This document shows, piece by piece, positions 28,421-37,258 of a DNA stretch of 64,000 nucleotides (within the stretch, counting starts at the first letter, position 1; the number at the start of each line of letters is the position of its first letter). The position numbers and the translations under genes are program-made. The stretch is from Streptomyces blattellae (GTDB lineage Bacteria > Actinomycetota > Actinomycetes > Streptomycetales > Streptomycetaceae). The stretch spans positions 178,712 through 242,711 of the forward strand of contig NZ_WJBG01000106.1 in assembly GCF_009709555.1 (NCBI RefSeq). Direction: 5' to 3'. Below the pieces are notes generated by a model. That model made no database searches. It had not been told where the DNA came from and was given only the letters and a program-made list of their open reading frames with translations.

Positions 28421-29238
28421 ACGCGGGTGGCGGTGGCCTCGAAGATACGGGAGCGGTCGCTCGCGTCTGTCAGCTCCTGTGCCGCCGACAGCACCTCACC
28501 GTAGGTCGCCGCCAGCGTGCACACCGGCCAGTCCGAGCCGAACATCAGGCGGTCCGGGCCGAACGCGTCGAGGACGGTGTCGGTGTACGGGCGGAGGTCG
28601 TCGACCGTCCAGGACCCCGGGTCGGCCTCGGTGACCATGCCGGAGACCTTGCAGACCGTGTTGGGCAGCGCGGCGAGGGTGCGCACGGCGCTCGCCCACG
28701 GTTCCCGCCGGCCGGAGGCTATGGGCGGTTTTCCGAGGTGGTCCAGGACGAAGGTGAGGTCCGGGTGGTCCGCGGCGGCCTTGGCGCAGGCGGGCAGCTG
28801 GTGGGGCAGGACCACGAGGTCGTAGACCAGGCCCGCGGCGGCGACGGCCGCGAGTCCACGGCGGACATCGGGACGCACCAGCCATTCCGGGTCGGGTTCG
28901 CCCTGGACCTGGTGGCGGATGCCCTTCAGACGGCCGCCGCCGGGGAGTTCACGCAGCCGGGCCAGCTCGTCGGCGATGTCCGGGCGGGTGAGGTCGGTCC
29001 ACCCGACGACCGCGCCGATCAGGTCGTGCGCGGCGGCGAGCGCGAGGAACTCAGGGGTCTCCTCCGGCACGGTGACCGTCTGGACGAGGACGGTACGGTC
29101 CACTCCGGCGGCCCGCGCCTCGGGTTCCAGGTCGGCGACGGTGAAGTTCCGCCGGATCGGCCGGAGTTCGTCTCCGGTGATCCAGTCCTGGTCGCGTACC
29201 GAGAGGTCCCAGACGTGGTGGTGGGCGTCGACGGTCAC
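28408..29238 (-). CDS. Amidohydrolase, probable L-fucono-1,5-lactonase
   Basis: A 276-residue COG3618-type amidohydrolase with the N-terminal metal motif VDAHHHVWDL and the late LMFGSDWPVC strand carrying the conserved Asp. In fucose pathways this family opens L-fuconolactone to L-fuconate. The assignment rests on its position as the last gene of an operon with a fucose-type dehydrogenase, mutarotase and fuconate dehydratase. The GTG start overlaps the mutarotase stop by four bases (GTGA). Its tail overlaps the LMF1-family gene by 13 bp on the opposite strand. Confidence 0.88.
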   Translation of the reverse strand: MTVDAHHHVWDLSVRDQDWITGDELRPIRRNFTVADLEPEARAAGVDRTVLVQTVTVPEETPEFLALAAAHDLIGAVVGWTDLTRPDIADELARLRELPGGGRLKGIRHQVQGEPDPEWLVRPDVRRGLAAVAAAGLVYDLVVLPHQLPACAKAAADHPDLTFVLDHLGKPPIASGRREPWASAVRTLAALPNTVCKVSGMVTEADPGSWTVDDLRPYTDTVLDAFGPDRLMFGSDWPVCTLAATYGEVLSAAQELTDASDRSRIFEATATRVYDL

Positions 29239-29549
29239 GGCAGCTCCCACACCACGGGCAGGCCCGCGTCGGCTCCCTCGTCGGAGTAGTCGTGCACCAC
29301 GTCGAGGAGCTGTGCCATCCGGGCCTGCCAGGCGACGTTGACCGGCAGCCGCTCCAGCTCGGCGAGGAGCCGGGCGTAGTCCGCGCACTCCAGGACGTGG
29401 AAGAGGTCGGTGCCGCTGCGCCAGATCGTCCAGGAGGTGGCGCCGGCGGCGCGGATGGCGTCCGTCAGCTCCTTCGGGACCTCGCGGTGCGCGGCCTCGT
29501 ACTCCGCGAGCCGGTCCGGGCGGACCTTGGTGTGCAGGGCGACTCTCAT
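29235..29549 (-). CDS. L-rhamnose/L-fucose mutarotase
   Basis: A 104-residue mutarotase of the RhaM/YiiL family (ferredoxin-like fold), which interconverts alpha and beta anomers of a 6-deoxy sugar. MRVALHTKVRPDRLAEYEAAH and the late NVAWQARMAQLLDVVHDY are typical. In this operon the substrate is most likely L-fucose, supplying the beta-pyranose to the dehydrogenase. ATGA overlap with the aldo/keto reductase gene upstream and GTGA overlap with the lactonase downstream show tight coupling. Confidence 0.9.
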   Translation of the reverse strand: MRVALHTKVRPDRLAEYEAAHREVPKELTDAIRAAGATSWTIWRSGTDLFHVLECADYARLLAELERLPVNVAWQARMAQLLDVVHDYSDEGADAGLPVVWELP

Positions 29550-30514
29550 GACGGCTCCTCGTCGGACAGCAGGCCGGTCTCTCTCAGCTCGCCCCAGAAC
29601 GCCTCCGGGACCGCCACCGCGAACTGCTCGGCGCAGTCCCGGACTTCGGCCGCCGACCGCGCGCCCACGAGGACGCTCGCGACGGCCGGGTGCGCGGCGC
29701 AGTAGGCGAGGGCGGCGGCCCGCAGGGTGATGCCGTGGCGGTCGGCGACGGACTTCATGCGCAGGGCGCGGTCCAGCAACTCCTGTGGCGCCTGGGCGTA
29801 GTTGTACGTCGATTGCGGCTTCGGATCCGCCAGCAGGCCGGAGTTGAAGGCGCCGCCGATGACGACGGACGTGCCGCGCGCGAGGGCGGCGGGCAGCAGT
29901 CCGGTCAGCGCGCTCTGGTCGAGCAGCGTGTAGCGGCCCGCGCACAGGACCACGTCGACGTCCGTATCACGGACGAAGCGGGTCAGCATCCCGGCCTGGT
30001 TCATGCCCGCTCCGATGGCGCGGACGACGCCTTCGGAGCGCAGCTTCTCCAGCGCCGGATAGCCCTCGCGGAAGGCCTGTTCGGCGTGGTCGTCGGGGTC
30101 GTGGAGGTAGACGACGTCGACGCGGTCGAGGCCGAGCCGCTCCAGGCAGGCGTCCAGGGTGCGTCGTATGCCGTCGGCGCTGAAGTCCCAGACGCGGCGG
30201 TGGGAGGCGGGCACCGCGAAGCCGTTCGCGAGGTCGTCGCCCGGCGTGCCGGCCGGTTCCAGACGGCGGCCGACCTTCGTCGAGATCGTGTACGCCTCCC
30301 GCGGGTGCGCACGCAGGGCGGCGCCGAGGCGGCGTTCGGACAGGCCGAGGCCGTAGTGCGGGGCGGTGTCGAAGTAGCGGATGCCCCGCTGCCAGGCGGC
30401 GGCGACGGTTTCGTCCGCCTGCTCGTCCGTGACCTCGGTGAACAGGTTGCCGATCGGGGCGGCGCCGAGGGCGAGCGGGGTGACCTCGACGCCGCTCCTG
30501 CCGAGGGTGCTCAC
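29546..30514 (-). CDS. Aldo/keto reductase, probable L-fucose dehydrogenase
   Basis: A 322-residue aldo/keto reductase predicted to oxidise L-fucose to L-fucono-lactone with NAD(P)+. Catalytic residues are in RYFDTAPHYGLGLSERRLG (Asp, Tyr), TISTKVGR (Lys) and YLHDPDD (His). The C-terminal SVLVGARSAAEVRD segment binds the cofactor. Sequence pattern fits the D-threo-aldose 1-dehydrogenase group. The GTG start at 30514 overlaps the SDR gene stop (GTGA). Substrate is inferred from the operon, as the family is broad. Confidence 0.88.
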   Translation of the reverse strand: MSTLGRSGVEVTPLALGAAPIGNLFTEVTDEQADETVAAAWQRGIRYFDTAPHYGLGLSERRLGAALRAHPREAYTISTKVGRRLEPAGTPGDDLANGFAVPASHRRVWDFSADGIRRTLDACLERLGLDRVDVVYLHDPDDHAEQAFREGYPALEKLRSEGVVRAIGAGMNQAGMLTRFVRDTDVDVVLCAGRYTLLDQSALTGLLPAALARGTSVVIGGAFNSGLLADPKPQSTYNYAQAPQELLDRALRMKSVADRHGITLRAAALAYCAAHPAVASVLVGARSAAEVRDCAEQFAVAVPEAFWGELRETGLLSDEEPS

Positions 30515-31266
30515 CGGCCCGCCGGGCGCAGCCGCAGACCCTGCATGCCGCCGTCGACGGCCAGTGCCGTGCCGGTGGTGGCGCCGGACAGCGGGCTCGC
30601 CAAGTAGGCGACGGCGCCCGCGACCTCGGCCGCGCTGACCAGGCGCCCGGTGGGCTGGCGGGCCTGAAGGGCGGCGCGTTCGGCGGCCGGGTCGGCGGCG
30701 GCGTCGAGGAGGCGGCCGACCCACGGGGTGTCCACGGTGCCGGGGTTGACGCAGTTGACGCGGATTCCCTCGCGGACGTGGTCGGCGGCCATGGCGAGGG
30801 TGAGGGAGTACACGGCGCCCTTGGTCGCGCTGTAGAGGGCGCGTTGCGGCAGGCCCGCGGTGGCGGCGATGGAGCAGGTGTTGACGATCGCGGCGTGCGA
30901 CGACTTGCGCAGGTGCGGAAGGGCCGCGCGGGCCGCGCGGACCATGCCGACGACGTTGACGTCCAGCACGCGATGCCATTCGGCGTCGTCGTTGTCCTCC
31001 ACGGTGCCCTGGGCGCCGATGCCGGCGTTGTTGATCAGGATGTCGAGTCCGCCGAGCTCGGCGACCGCGGCGGCGACGGCCTCGCGGACGGAGGTGTCGT
31101 CGGTGACGTCGGCGCGGTGGGCGAGCAGCGGCTTCTCCACGGACGACGGGTCCAGGTCGAGGACGGCGACCTGGGCGCCGCGCGCGGCCAGGAGCTGCGC
31201 GGTGGCCCGGCCGATGCCGGAGGCACCGCCCGTCACCAGGGCCCTCAGGCCCTCGAAGTCGCTCAT
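30511..31266 (-). CDS. SDR oxidoreductase, probable 2-keto-3-deoxy-L-fuconate dehydrogenase
   Basis: A 251-residue classical short-chain dehydrogenase: [10 protein letters not shown] (NAD-binding), NNAGIG, a catalytic Ser in NTCSIAA and YSATK carrying Tyr and Lys, then [10 protein letters not shown]. In non-phosphorylated L-fucose breakdown this enzyme oxidises 2-keto-3-deoxy-L-fuconate to the 2,4-diketo acid. Assigned from position directly after fuconate dehydratase, with which it overlaps by four bases (ATGA). Confidence 0.88.
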   Translation of the reverse strand: MSDFEGLRALVTGGASGIGRATAQLLAARGAQVAVLDLDPSSVEKPLLAHRADVTDDTSVREAVAAAVAELGGLDILINNAGIGAQGTVEDNDDAEWHRVLDVNVVGMVRAARAALPHLRKSSHAAIVNTCSIAATAGLPQRALYSATKGAVYSLTLAMAADHVREGIRVNCVNPGTVDTPWVGRLLDAAADPAAERAALQARQPTGRLVSAAEVAGAVAYLASPLSGATTGTALAVDGGMQGLRLRPAGR

Positions 31267-32615
31267 GCCGCCTGCCCCTTCTGCTGGGTCTGGAGGTCGG
31301 CTGCCCAGAAGGCGCCGCCGGGGAACGTGTACCGGGCGATGGACTCGGGCCGCATGGCCGCCGAGAAGCCCGGCGCGGTGGGTGCCGTGTAGTGACCGTC
31401 GCGGATCACCACCGGGTCGAGGAAGTGGTCGTGCAGATGGTCGACGTACTCGATGACGCGGTCGTCGGTCGTGCCGGAGACGGCCACGTAGTCGAACATC
31501 GAGAGGTGCTGGACGAGTTCGCACAGGCCGACGCCGCCCGCGTGCGGGCACACCGGCACCCCGTACTTGGCCGCGAGCAGCAGGATCGCGAGGTTCTCGT
31601 TGACGCCGGCGACCCGGGCCGCGTCGATCTGGACGATGTCGACCGCGCCGGCCTGGAGCAGCTGTTTGAAGACGACCCGGTTGTGGACGTGCTCTCCCGT
31701 GGCGACCTTCACCGGGGCCACGGCCCGGCGGATCGCGGCGTGCCCGAGGATGTCGTCGGGGCTGGTGGGCTCCTCGATCCAGTACGGGTCGAACTCGGCG
31801 AGCGCCTTGGTCCAGCGGATGGCCTCGTCGACGTCCCAGCGCTGGTTGGCGTCGATCGCCACGCGGATGTCCGGGCCGACCACGGACCGCGCGACACGGC
31901 AGCGCCGGATGTCGTCCTCCAGATCGGCGCCGACCTTCAGCTTGATCAGCCGGAAGCCGTCGGCGACCGCCTCGGCGGCGAGCCGGGTGAGCTTCTCGTC
32001 GTCGTAGCCGAGCCAGCCGGCGGAGGTGGTGTAGGCGGGGTAGCCGCGCTCCAGGAGCCGGGCGCTGCGCTCCTCGGCCCCGTCCCGGCCGCGGCGCAGG
32101 AGGGTCAGCGCCTCCTCGGGGGTGAGGGCGTCGGTGAGGTAGCGGAAATCGATCTGGGCGAGCAGCCACTCGGGCTCGGCGTCGGCGAGGAACTGCCACA
32201 GCGGCTTGCGCGCCCGCTTGGCGGCCAGGTCCCACACGGCGTTGGTCACCGCGCCGATGGCCATGTGCATCACCCCCTTCTCGGGCCCGAGCCAGCGCAG
32301 TTGGCTGTCGCCGATCAGATCCCGGAACAGCGCTCCGGGGTCGGCGCACAGCTCGTCGACGGACCGTCCGACCACATGGTGGCGCAGCGCGTGGATCGCG
32401 GCGACCTGCACCTCGTTGCCCCGCCCGATGGTGAAGGTGAAACCGTGCCCCTGCGGACCCTCCTCGGCGCCGTCGGAGTCCGTGCGCAGCACGACATAGG
32501 CGGCCGAGTAGTCGGGGTCCGGGTTCATCGCGTCGGAGCCGTCGAGCTCGCGCGAGGTGGGGAAACGGATGTCATGGGTATCGACCGCGGTGATGCGGAC
32601 GGGCGTCTGGGACAC
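31263..32615 (-). CDS. L-fuconate dehydratase (enolase superfamily)
   Basis: A 450-residue enolase-superfamily dehydratase that converts L-fuconate to 2-keto-3-deoxy-L-fuconate. The KxK catalytic pair lies in RLIKLKVG and the metal ligands in [15 protein letters not shown] and ATGEHVHN. The late [16 protein letters not shown] region and the N-terminal [20 protein letters not shown] block are typical of L-fuconate dehydratases, which supports calling this an L-fucose operon rather than rhamnose. GTG start with GAAAGG upstream; 37 bp follow the permease gene. Confidence 0.92.
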   Translation of the reverse strand: MSQTPVRITAVDTHDIRFPTSRELDGSDAMNPDPDYSAAYVVLRTDSDGAEEGPQGHGFTFTIGRGNEVQVAAIHALRHHVVGRSVDELCADPGALFRDLIGDSQLRWLGPEKGVMHMAIGAVTNAVWDLAAKRARKPLWQFLADAEPEWLLAQIDFRYLTDALTPEEALTLLRRGRDGAEERSARLLERGYPAYTTSAGWLGYDDEKLTRLAAEAVADGFRLIKLKVGADLEDDIRRCRVARSVVGPDIRVAIDANQRWDVDEAIRWTKALAEFDPYWIEEPTSPDDILGHAAIRRAVAPVKVATGEHVHNRVVFKQLLQAGAVDIVQIDAARVAGVNENLAILLLAAKYGVPVCPHAGGVGLCELVQHLSMFDYVAVSGTTDDRVIEYVDHLHDHFLDPVVIRDGHYTAPTAPGFSAAMRPESIARYTFPGGAFWAADLQTQQKGQAA

Positions 32616-32652
32616 AGAGGGCCTTTCGGTAGCTGGCAGGGACAGGGCGGGT

Positions 32653-33678
32653 TCAGTCCTGGGCGCGGCCCGTCGTCACTCGGGCGAGCATGAGGGCGAC
32701 CAGGATGATTCCGCCGTAGATGGCCTGGATCCAGTGCGCCTGGACCTGCGCCTGGGTGAGCATGTTGTCGACGGCTCCGAGGAGCAGAACGCCCGTCAGG
32801 GCCCCGAACATGGTGCCCTTGCCGCCGTCGAGGCTGATCCCTCCGATCACGGCGGCCGCGAACACGGTGAAGATCATGTTCTGGCCCTGGTTGGCGTTGA
32901 TGGCACCGACGTAGCCCGTCCGCATCAGGCCGCCCACCGCCGCGAGCACGCCCGCGGTGACGAACACGCCGAGCATCACCCGGTCCACGCGGATACCGGC
33001 CGCACGTGCCGCCTCGCGATTGCCGCCGATCGCGTAGAGCGAGCGGCCGACTCGGTGGTAGCGGAGTACCGCGCCCGCGACGGCGAAGGACACGGCCGCC
33101 ACCCACACGGAGACCGGGACCCCCAGCAACGTGGTGGTCGCCATGGTGAAGAACGCGTCCGGCATGTCGAAGAGCGTCTTGCCCTCGGTCGCCCCGACGA
33201 GGACACCGCGCAGGATGATCAGCATCGCGAGCGTGACGATGAAGGCGTTGAGCTTCAGTTTCACCACGAGGACGCCGTTGAGCAGGCCGACCGCGGCGCC
33301 GACCAGCAGGATCGCCAGCATGGCCAGTGGGGTCGGCAGTTCGGTGCCGAAGCCCGCCTTCGCCGCCGGGAGCACCAGCAGCGCGCCGACCGCGGGCGCG
33401 ATGCCGACGACCGACTCCAAAGAGAGGTCGAACTTGCCCGTGATGAGAACCAGCGCCTCGGCGAGGACCACCATCGCCAGCGCGGCCGACGACCCGAGGA
33501 TCGAGATGATGTTGTTCTCGGTGAGGAAGGAGTCATTGACGAACGCGCCGATCACCATCACCACCAACAAGGCGGGCAGGAGGGCGAGTTCGCGGGCCCG
33601 GCGGTGCAGCACGGCTCGCGCGGTCCGCGCGTCGGGCACCCGCGGCTGCTTCACCGGCGGAGCCTTGGTGTCAGCCAT
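32653..33678 (-). CDS. Sugar ABC transporter permease (RbsC-like)
   Basis: A 341-residue permease of the ribose/xylose class with about eight to ten membrane helices and the EAA-like cytoplasmic loop region [19 protein letters not shown]. It would form the homodimeric channel for L-fucose import with the adjacent ATPase and binding lipoprotein. The ATG overlaps the ATPase stop by eight bases, so expression is coupled. Confidence 0.92.
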   Translation of the reverse strand: MADTKAPPVKQPRVPDARTARAVLHRRARELALLPALLVVMVIGAFVNDSFLTENNIISILGSSAALAMVVLAEALVLITGKFDLSLESVVGIAPAVGALLVLPAAKAGFGTELPTPLAMLAILLVGAAVGLLNGVLVVKLKLNAFIVTLAMLIILRGVLVGATEGKTLFDMPDAFFTMATTTLLGVPVSVWVAAVSFAVAGAVLRYHRVGRSLYAIGGNREAARAAGIRVDRVMLGVFVTAGVLAAVGGLMRTGYVGAINANQGQNMIFTVFAAAVIGGISLDGGKGTMFGALTGVLLLGAVDNMLTQAQVQAHWIQAIYGGIILVALMLARVTTGRAQD

Positions 33679-35275
33679 GGTCCACTCCTTCGATGGAGGC
33701 GATCAGCTCGTGGTCGCGCCAGCCCGCCGGGTGTTCGGCGACGACACGGCCGTGGAAGAGGACGAGGACGCGGTCGCAGCGCCGCAGGTCGTCGAGTTCG
33801 TCGGAGACGACGAGCACGGCGGTGCCGTCCTCGCGTGCGCTGTCCATCCTGGCGAGCAGGGACTCCTTGGACTTCACGTCGACGCCCGCGGTGGGGTTGA
33901 TGAGGACCAGGAACGTGGGATCGGAGGCGAGGGCCCGGGCCATCACGACCTTCTGCGCGTTGCCGCCGGACAGGTCGGAGACGGGCTGGTCGGGGCCCTC
34001 GGTGTGGATGTCGAGGCGGTCGATGAGGGCGGTGGCGAAGCGGCGCTTGCTGCCGGTGCCGACGAAGCCGTACCGGCCGAGCCTGTTCAGGACGCTCATG
34101 GTGGCGTTGTCGCCGATGCTCAGGCCGGCGACCAGGCCCTGCTCGTGCCGGTCACGGGGCACGCAGCCGACGCCCGCCTTGAGGGCCGCCTGCACATCGC
34201 CGAACGGGAGCCGTGCGCCGTCCAGTCGGGCGGTTCCGCCGGTCGGGGTGTGCAGTCCGGTGAAGGACTCGGCGAGTTCGATCTTGCCGCTGCCGCTGAT
34301 GCCGGCCAGTCCGACGACCTCGCCGCGTCGGACGGTGAGGTCGATGTTCTGGTACGCCGGGGAGGTGAGCCCGCGGGCTTCGAGGAGGACGGGGGCGTCG
34401 TGGTCGACGTCCCCGGGGGCCACGGCCTGTTCGGCGATGGTGTCGATGGACTCCCCGGCCATGGCCTCCACCAGGGCCTGCCGCGGCAGTTCGGTGACCG
34501 GTGCGGTGGTGATCCAGCGGGCGTCGCGCAGCACGGTGACGGTCTGGCAGACCTCGTAGACCTCCTGGAGGTGGTGTGAGATGAACAGGAAGGTGACGCC
34601 GGAGTCCTGGAGCGCGCGCATGCGGACGAAGAGCCGCTCGATCTCTCGGTTGTCGAGCTGGGCGGTGGGTTCGTCGAGGACGATGAACCGGGCGCCGAAG
34701 CTCAACGCGCGGGCGATCTCCACCATTTGACGGTCCTCGACCTTGAGGTCGGCGGTGCGGGCCTCGGGGTCGACGCGCACGTCCCAGGTGTCGAGGAGCG
34801 CGGCGGCCTCGGACCTCAGGGTGCGCCAGCTGATGAAGCCGCGCCGCACGGGCTGCCGGTTGATGCTGTGTCCATCCGGAGGACAACCCCCGGACCCCCG
34901 GCCGCCCCTGACGCCTTTGACGCCTTTGACGCCCAGCCTCTTTGATGTGGCGGCGTGGATCTCGGCGAGGAAGAGATTCTCGGCAACCGTCATCTCAGGG
35001 ACGAGCGTGGGCTTCTGGTAGACGCAGGCCACCTTGCGGCGCCAGGCGTCCCGGTCGGCGAGCGGGGGTGCGGGCTCGCCGTCGAAGCGGACCGTGCCCT
35101 CGTCGGCGGGCTGGAGTCCGGTGAGGATGTTCACCAGGGTGGACTTTCCGGCGCCGTTGCGGCCGACGAGGGCGTGGGACTCGCCGGGGAACACGGTGAG
35201 TCGGCCGTCGTACAGGGCGGTGGTGGGGCCGTACCGCTTGGTGATGCCACGCGCCTCGACAAGTGGGGTACTCAT
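33671..35275 (-). CDS. Sugar ABC transporter ATP-binding protein (two-domain)
   Basis: A 534-residue ATPase with two nucleotide-binding domains in tandem, as in RbsA/XylG. Domain 1 has Walker A GRNGAGKST and Walker B FIVLDEPT. Domain 2 has a degenerate Walker A GISGSGKIEL (Thr/Ser replaced by Ile) and LSGGNAQK with FLVLINPTAG in place of a full Walker B, typical of the weaker second half of this class. Domain 1 contains an unusual insert after FLAEIHAATSKR, discussed separately. The ATG overlaps the binding-protein stop by four bases (ATGA). Confidence 0.92.
   Translation of the reverse strand: MSTPLVEARGITKRYGPTTALYDGRLTVFPGESHALVGRNGAGKSTLVNILTGLQPADEGTVRFDGEPAPPLADRDAWRRKVACVYQKPTLVPEMTVAENLFLAEIHAATSKRLGVKGVKGVRGGRGSGGCPPDGHSINRQPVRRGFISWRTLRSEAAALLDTWDVRVDPEARTADLKVEDRQMVEIARALSFGARFIVLDEPTAQLDNREIERLFVRMRALQDSGVTFLFISHHLQEVYEVCQTVTVLRDARWITTAPVTELPRQALVEAMAGESIDTIAEQAVAPGDVDHDAPVLLEARGLTSPAYQNIDLTVRRGEVVGLAGISGSGKIELAESFTGLHTPTGGTARLDGARLPFGDVQAALKAGVGCVPRDRHEQGLVAGLSIGDNATMSVLNRLGRYGFVGTGSKRRFATALIDRLDIHTEGPDQPVSDLSGGNAQKVVMARALASDPTFLVLINPTAGVDVKSKESLLARMDSAREDGTAVLVVSDELDDLRRCDRVLVLFHGRVVAEHPAGWRDHELIASIEGVDHG
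34860..34940. repeat. In-frame low-complexity insert within the sugar ATPase gene
   Basis: Three 9-bp units TGACGCCTT/TGACGCCTT/TGACGCCCA (34909-34935) are followed by a C-rich imperfect palindrome around CCGGAGGACAACCCCCGGA. On the minus strand this encodes a Gly/Arg/Lys-rich loop (GVKGVKGVRGGRGSGG) that interrupts the helical part of nucleotide-binding domain 1. The C-rich segment resembles a motif I recall as frequent between Streptomyces genes. The reading frame is preserved. Confidence 0.7.
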
Positions 35276-36372
35276 CCGACCGTGTTGCCCCACAGCTCGG
35301 GGTCGTCGACGTTGTCCTTCGTGACCAGCGGCGCGGGCAGTTGGTCCTCCAGGATGCCGCTGGGCAGCTTGACGATCTCGGAGCCGTGGTCGGTCGGGCC
35401 CGGTTCGAAGGTCTTCCCCTCCATCGCCGCCTTGATGTAGTACATGCCGTACTTGGCGTACAGGTCGGCGGGCTGGGAGACGGTGGCGTCGATCTCGCCC
35501 TTGCGGATGGCGTCGTACTCCTGCGGGATGCCGTCGTTGGAGACGATCGTGATGTGCCCCTCCTCGCCCGTCTTCTTCAGCATCCCCTTGGACCTCAGGG
35601 TCTGCAGCGTGGGCGCGAGGTAGACACCGCCGGCCTGCAGGTAGATGCCCTTGATGTCCGGGTTGGCGTTCAGGAGCGTGTCGAGCTTGGAGGCCGCGGT
35701 GTCGGACTCCCAGTCGGCCGGTATCTCCAGGACCGTCAGGTCGGGGTAGTTCTTCTTGATGCAGTCGCGGAACGCCTCGGAGCGGTCACGGCCGTTGACC
35801 GAGGCGAGGTCGCCCATGATCTGCACGACCTTGCCGGACGGGACCTGCTGGCCGAGGTACTCGCAGGCCTTCTCGCCGTACGCGACGTTGTTGGCGCGTA
35901 CGACCATGGCGACCTTGCCCTTCTCGGGGGCCACGTCGACGGCGACCACGGGCACGTTCTTGCGCTCGGCCTGGTCCAGTCCCGCCTCGATGGCCGCGCT
36001 GTCCAGCGGGGCCACGACGAGGCCCTTCACGCCCTGGTTGAGCTGGTTGTTGATGTCGGTGATCTGCTGGGAGGGATCGCTGTTGGAGTTGACCGTCTTC
36101 AGCGCGTCCACGCCTTCGGACTCGGCCATCTTCGGTACGTAGTCGTTGTACGACTGCCAGAACGGCGAGGTCAGCAGGGGCAGGATCACCCCGACCTTGC
36201 CGCTGCCGTCGGCTCCGGCACTGCCGGACCCGGAGTCCTCGGTACTGCCGCATGCCGTGAGCACAAGGGCGCCGCAGACGGCCACCGCCGCCGCGCGCAC
36301 CGCCCGCGGGGAAATCCGCACCATCCGCGGGGTAACTCGCCACCGTCCGTTCCGCATGGATCCGTCCGCCAT
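35272..36372 (-). CDS. Sugar-binding lipoprotein of ABC importer
   Basis: A 366-residue type-1 periplasmic-binding-fold lipoprotein. The signal peptide ends in the lipobox LVLTAC; the mature part begins GSTEDSGS, then KVGVILPLLTSPFWQSYN, ending near DDPELWGNTVG. It captures the sugar (most likely L-fucose) and delivers it to the permease. Start: ATG 36372 has GAGGAG nine bases upstream and is preferred to ATG 36387. First gene of the catabolic operon. Confidence 0.9.
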   Translation of the reverse strand: MADGSMRNGRWRVTPRMVRISPRAVRAAAVAVCGALVLTACGSTEDSGSGSAGADGSGKVGVILPLLTSPFWQSYNDYVPKMAESEGVDALKTVNSNSDPSQQITDINNQLNQGVKGLVVAPLDSAAIEAGLDQAERKNVPVVAVDVAPEKGKVAMVVRANNVAYGEKACEYLGQQVPSGKVVQIMGDLASVNGRDRSEAFRDCIKKNYPDLTVLEIPADWESDTAASKLDTLLNANPDIKGIYLQAGGVYLAPTLQTLRSKGMLKKTGEEGHITIVSNDGIPQEYDAIRKGEIDATVSQPADLYAKYGMYYIKAAMEGKTFEPGPTDHGSEIVKLPSGILEDQLPAPLVTKDNVDDPELWGNTVG

Positions 36373-36383
36373 CTGCCGGCTCC

Positions 36384-36413
36384 TCATCGAGCGTCATCGA
36401 GCGTGATCGAGCA
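36384..36413. repeat. Three 10-bp tandem repeats in the operon leader
   Basis: TCATCGAGCG, TCATCGAGCG and TGATCGAGCA stand head to tail just upstream of the binding-protein start. The most start-proximal copy overlaps the ribosome-binding site region. Confidence 0.75.
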
Positions 36414-36427
36414 GTTGCCCGCATATT

Positions 36428-36440
36428 TATCAGACCACTT
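36428..36440. promoter_or_regulatory. Second, imperfect GntR operator near the operon promoter
   Basis: Read on the minus strand this is AAGTGGTCTGATA, sharing TGGTC-N-GA with the perfect palindrome at 36490. It lies 56 bp before the binding-protein ATG, where it would overlap the promoter of the catabolic operon. Confidence 0.55.
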
Positions 36441-36489
36441 CGCGCCGACAACACCCTCTCGCAGCAAATATTCACGGTTTCCGGCCATA

Positions 36490-36502
36490 GTGGTCCGACC
36501 AC
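36490..36502. promoter_or_regulatory. GntR/FadR-type operator, perfect palindrome
   Basis: GTGGTCCGACCAC is a perfect 13-bp palindrome matching the TGGTC-N-GACCA style of FadR-subfamily regulators. It lies 44 bp upstream of the GntR-family gene and in the divergent promoter region of the fucose operon, which suggests autoregulation. Confidence 0.7.
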
Positions 36503-36546
36503 ATCGAAGATTAGACTGCGGGCGCACCGGCGACAGGAGGAGTGGC

Positions 36547-37248
36547 GTGGACGAGACCGCCCCGCAGAAGGGCACGGTGACGCAACGCGCCATCGAGCAG
36601 ATCAAGACGATGATCGCCGAGGGCCGGCTGGAGCCGGGCCAGCGGCTGCCGACCGAGCGCGATCTCGCGGTCCAGCTGGGCATCTCCCGCAGCTCGATGC
36701 GGGAGGCGATCCGCGCGCTCACGGTGCTCGGCGTCCTGGAGGCGCGGCACGGCTCCGGTATCTACGTCACCCAGCTCCAGGCCGGCGACCTGCTGGAGAC
36801 CTTCGGTGTGGTCGCCGACCTGTCCCGCGGGCCGCGCCTCGTGGAGTTGCTGGAGGTCCGCCGCATCCTGGAGTCCACGGCGACCGCGCTGGCCGCCGCG
36901 CGCATCACCGCGGACCAGCTCGCCGAGGTGGAGAAGCACCTGACGGCGATGAACGCGACCGACGACCCCGACGAGATCCTCGCCCACGACCTCGCCTTCC
37001 ACCGCGAGATCGCCGTCGCCGCCGGCAACGACACCATGGCCGCCATCCTGGAGGGCCTCTCCTCCCGCACCTTCCGCGCCCGCGTCTGGCGCGGCTACCA
37101 GGAGGAGGGCGCCTTCGCGCGCACCCGCCGCGAACACGCCGCGATCCACCGCGCCCTCGCCGCCCGCGACCCGGAGGCGGCACGGGCGGCGGCGGCCGCG
37201 CATGTGGGAGAGGTGGAGGAGTGGCTGCGGGCCCAGCTGGCCGGCTGA
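36547..37248 (+). CDS. FadR-family GntR transcriptional regulator of the fucose operon
   Basis: A 233-residue regulator with an N-terminal winged helix (about 10-75: LPTERDLAVQLGISRSSMRE, LEARHGSGIYV) and an all-helical FCD ligand domain (DLAFHREIAVAAGND, with metal-binding His and Asp candidates). It is divergent from the L-fucose uptake and catabolism genes and two matching operators lie in the shared promoter region, so it is most likely the local repressor. The effector is probably a pathway intermediate. GTG start with AGGAGG six bases upstream. Confidence 0.92.
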   Translation: MDETAPQKGTVTQRAIEQIKTMIAEGRLEPGQRLPTERDLAVQLGISRSSMREAIRALTVLGVLEARHGSGIYVTQLQAGDLLETFGVVADLSRGPRLVELLEVRRILESTATALAAARITADQLAEVEKHLTAMNATDDPDEILAHDLAFHREIAVAAGNDTMAAILEGLSSRTFRARVWRGYQEEGAFARTRREHAAIHRALAARDPEAARAAAAAHVGEVEEWLRAQLAG

Positions 37249-37258
37249 GCCCGCACCG

